From an uncultured Collinsella sp. (GTDB taxonomy: Bacteria; Actinomycetota; Coriobacteriia; Coriobacteriales; Coriobacteriaceae): 25,414 bases of DNA. The number at the start of each line of letters is the position of its first letter. Within the stretch, counting starts at the first letter, position 1. Shown here in pieces: positions 23,789 to 25,414 of this stretch. The stretch spans positions 1 through 25,414 of the forward strand of contig CABUCA010000025.1 of assembly GCA_902489965.1 (NCBI GenBank), in the 5' to 3' direction. A program made the translations under genes and the position numbers. Under the pieces are notes generated by a model. It was not told the origin of the DNA and ran no database searches. It saw only the letters and a list, made by a program, of their open reading frames with translations.

Positions 23789-24451
23789 CTAGTCCTTAAA
23801 CAGATAGCCCACGCCGCGGACGGTGGTGATGTGCGCCGCGATCTGCGGGCCCACCTTGGAGCGGATACGTCGAATGTGCACGTCAACGGTGCGCGTGCCG
23901 CCACAGTACTCAAAGCCCCACACGCGGTGCAGCAGCACCTCGCGGCTGTAGGCGCGGTTGGGGTGCGTCGCCAAAAAGCTCAGCAGCGAGTACTCCATCA
24001 ACGTCAGGTCGATGGGCTCGTTATCGAGCGTCACCTGGTAGGTAGCCAGGTTAATCTCGAGGTTGTCGATGTTGAGCACATCGTCGGCGGCGACGGTCTC
24101 CTCCTCGCCCATCAGGCGCTGCGCACGAGCCTTAAGCTCGTTGGATGTCGCCGTGGGGCATACAAAGTCGGCATGCGCGTGATTGGGCAGGCGCAAGGTA
24201 CCGAGCGCCTCGTCGTCGACGATCACCAACATGGGGACACCGCCGCGATCGTCAAGCCACTTGGCAATCTGATCGATGCGGTCGCTGCGGATGCCGTCGG
24301 AGTCGAGGATCAGCAGGTCAAAGTCGTGCGCCGCAGTCGGCGAATCGGGGGTTGCCAGGCTCACCTCGACACCCAGGGTGGTCGTCAAGCTGCGGGCAAA
24401 CTCGTGGAAGCGCGTCGTGCGCGCCATGAACAGGGCACTCTTTTCGGACAT
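23789..24451 (-). CDS. GlnR-like OmpR-family response regulator with degenerate receiver
   Basis: A 220-residue regulator. Residues 1-115 form a receiver-like domain: a possible phospho-acceptor D50 (LLILDSDG) is present, but the usual acidic pair after strand 1 is absent (LFMARTTRF) and the conserved Lys before the last turn is replaced (FVCPTA). Residues about 128-220 are an OmpR/PhoB winged helix very like actinobacterial GlnR (LTLMEYSLLSFLATHP; WGFEYCGGTRTVDVHIRR; TTVRGVGYLF). GlnR works without classical phosphorylation, controlling nitrogen genes including glnA. ATG 24451 follows GGAGG by 5 nt, so a start 12 nt upstream is rejected. It lies 50 nt downstream of glnA on the same strand with no sensor kinase nearby, so it is probably an orphan regulator co-transcribed with glnA. 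Function as GlnR is inference. Confidence 0.82.
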   Translation of the reverse strand: MSEKSALFMARTTRFHEFARSLTTTLGVEVSLATPDSPTAAHDFDLLILDSDGIRSDRIDQIAKWLDDRGGVPMLVIVDDEALGTLRLPNHAHADFVCPTATSNELKARAQRLMGEEETVAADDVLNIDNLEINLATYQVTLDNEPIDLTLMEYSLLSFLATHPNRAYSREVLLHRVWGFEYCGGTRTVDVHIRRIRSKVGPQIAAHITTVRGVGYLFKD

Positions 24452-24501
24452 ATCGGCCTCCAAGGAAATGAGCTCAATCGTACTGGAACAAGTCAGCGCG
24501 A

Positions 24502-25414
24502 TTAGGAGTTCGCCAGGTAGTGCTTAATCTCCCACTCGGTGATCGTAGACTCAAACTTATGCCACTCGTCGCGCTTCTTTTTGAGGAAGAAACTGTGGAT
24601 GTGCTCGCCGAGGGCATCCTTCATAAACTGCGAGTCCTCAAACACGTCGAGCGCCTCTTTGAGCGAGCGCGGCAGCGGCGTGTAGCCGGCCTCGAGCATC
24701 TGACGGTCGGTAAGCTTGAGCGTCTCGGCCGTTGCCTCGGGCGGGAGTTCCAGCTTGCGCTCGATGCCGTCCAAACCAGCCGCCAGCGTGACGGCGTTGA
24801 CCAGGTACGGGTTGGCCATGGGGTCGGGACTGCGCAGCTCGATGCGCGTGGACAGCTGCTTGCCGGGCTTGTAGACCGGGATGCGGACCATGCTCGCGCG
24901 GTTGCGCAGGCCCCACGTGGCGTACTGCGGCACGGAGTCGCCGCCCGTGGTAATGCGCTTGTACGAGTTGACCGTGGGGTTGGTGATGGCGCTGATCTCG
25001 CGCGCGTGCGCCAAGATGCCGGCCATGTAATGCTTGGCGATATCGGAGAGGTGGTACTTCTCGTCGTCCTCGCCCCAAAAAACGTTGTTGCCGTCGTGGT
25101 CGAATAGCGACTGGCACAGGAACATAGCACTGCCGTCCTCGCCTGCCAACGGCTTGGGCATAAAGGAGGCGTGGCAGCCGCTCTCGTAGGCCTGCTGCTT
25201 AATGATGAGTTTGGCCGTGGTGATGGCGTCAGACATGCTCAGGGCCTCGGCATGGCGCAGGCTCATGCCGTGCTGCGAGCGGCCGGCGGCGTGGAAGGTG
25301 TACTCCACGGGCACGGACATCTTCTCGAGCGTGAGGACCGTGTTGCGGCGCAGGTCGCGGGCGGCGTCACTCACCGAAAGATCGAAGTAACCCACGTTGT
25401 CGAGCGGCTCGGGG
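24502..25414 (-). CDS. glnA: Glutamine synthetase type I, N-terminal part beyond the window
   Basis: The C-terminal 303 residues of an enzyme that makes glutamine from glutamate, ammonia and ATP; the frame continues past base 25414. Family landmarks are KPLAGEDGSAM, NPTVNSYKRITTGG, RNRASMVRIP and the ELRSPDPMANPYL block with its metal-binding Glu. The position after GSAM is Phe (GSAMFLCQSL), where most type I enzymes have the metal-ligand His (GSGMH). The adenylylation motif NLYxLP of the beta subtype is absent (RKLELPPEA), so control by adenylylation is unlikely. It lies directly upstream of a GlnR-like regulator on the same strand. The promoter is outside the window. Identity as a glutamine synthetase is secure; the Phe makes normal catalysis worth checking. 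Confidence 0.93.
   Translation of the reverse strand, partial: PEPLDNVGYFDLSVSDAARDLRRNTVLTLEKMSVPVEYTFHAAGRSQHGMSLRHAEALSMSDAITTAKLIIKQQAYESGCHASFMPKPLAGEDGSAMFLCQSLFDHDGNNVFWGEDDEKYHLSDIAKHYMAGILAHAREISAITNPTVNSYKRITTGGDSVPQYATWGLRNRASMVRIPVYKPGKQLSTRIELRSPDPMANPYLVNAVTLAAGLDGIERKLELPPEATAETLKLTDRQMLEAGYTPLPRSLKEALDVFEDSQFMKDALGEHIHSFFLKKKRDEWHKFESTITEWEIKHYLANS

Noticed and set aside
24502..25414. Adenylylation site in glutamine synthetase
   Set aside because: The region that carries NLYxLP in beta-type enzymes reads RKLELPPEA, with no Tyr in place.
1..25414. tRNA or rRNA genes
   Set aside because: No cloverleaf with a T-loop GTTCGA-type motif and matching acceptor stem was noticed in the intergenic regions; the gaps hold hairpins and promoters instead.

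Overview
The window looks like chromosomal DNA of a high-GC Gram-positive gut actinobacterium of the class Coriobacteriia, most likely Collinsella or a close relative. This is inferred from gene content, codon use, sortase-anchored pilus genes, a GlnR-like regulator beside glutamine synthetase, and general resemblance to Collinsella proteins; no search was run. Most genes lie on the minus strand. Housekeeping genes are GC-rich. The intergenic DNA at about 3.9-4.3 kb and the two secreted-peptidase loci at 15.5-17.2 kb and 21.4-23.7 kb are visibly more AT-rich.

Layout: (1) 1-3930, minus: a surface-pilus operon with a 1154-aa LPXTG-type beta-helix adhesin, then a translationally coupled major pilin cut by the window edge. 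(2) 4436-5257, minus: a Cof-type HAD phosphatase, with REP-like hairpins downstream of it and of moaC-mobB. (3) 5443-7801, minus: moaA and a moaC-mobB fusion for molybdenum cofactor synthesis. (4) 8035-9072, minus: a DUF559-like PD-(D/E)XK nuclease gene bracketed by two near-identical 64-bp nested hairpins in the same orientation. (5) 9288-13008, minus: a heterodimeric ABC exporter with one degenerate ATPase site. (6) 13267-15514, plus: a MATE exporter and a BmrR-like MerR regulator, with a MerR-style operator and promoter in front. (7) 15623-17187, plus: a Tat-exported papain-like (SpeB/C39-like) cysteine peptidase and a small lipoprotein. (8) 17223-19451, minus: ligA, followed by a noncoding gap holding a fold-back element with 29-bp inverted arms. 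(9) 19899-21359, minus: a membrane-anchored HtrA protease. (10) 21532-23608, minus: a second, clearly homologous cysteine peptidase, a small membrane protein and an exported 194-aa protein. (11) 23789-25414, minus: glnA (partial) and a GlnR-like orphan response regulator.

The least ordinary items are the paired secreted-peptidase cassettes (two homologous peptidases, each followed by a small anchored partner), the nuclease gene between duplicated nested hairpins, two separate families of REP-like palindromes placed just after stop codons, and the 203-bp fold-back element. The efflux genes form a divergent drug-export block with a recognisable regulator and operator. The glnA-regulator pair suggests local nitrogen control.
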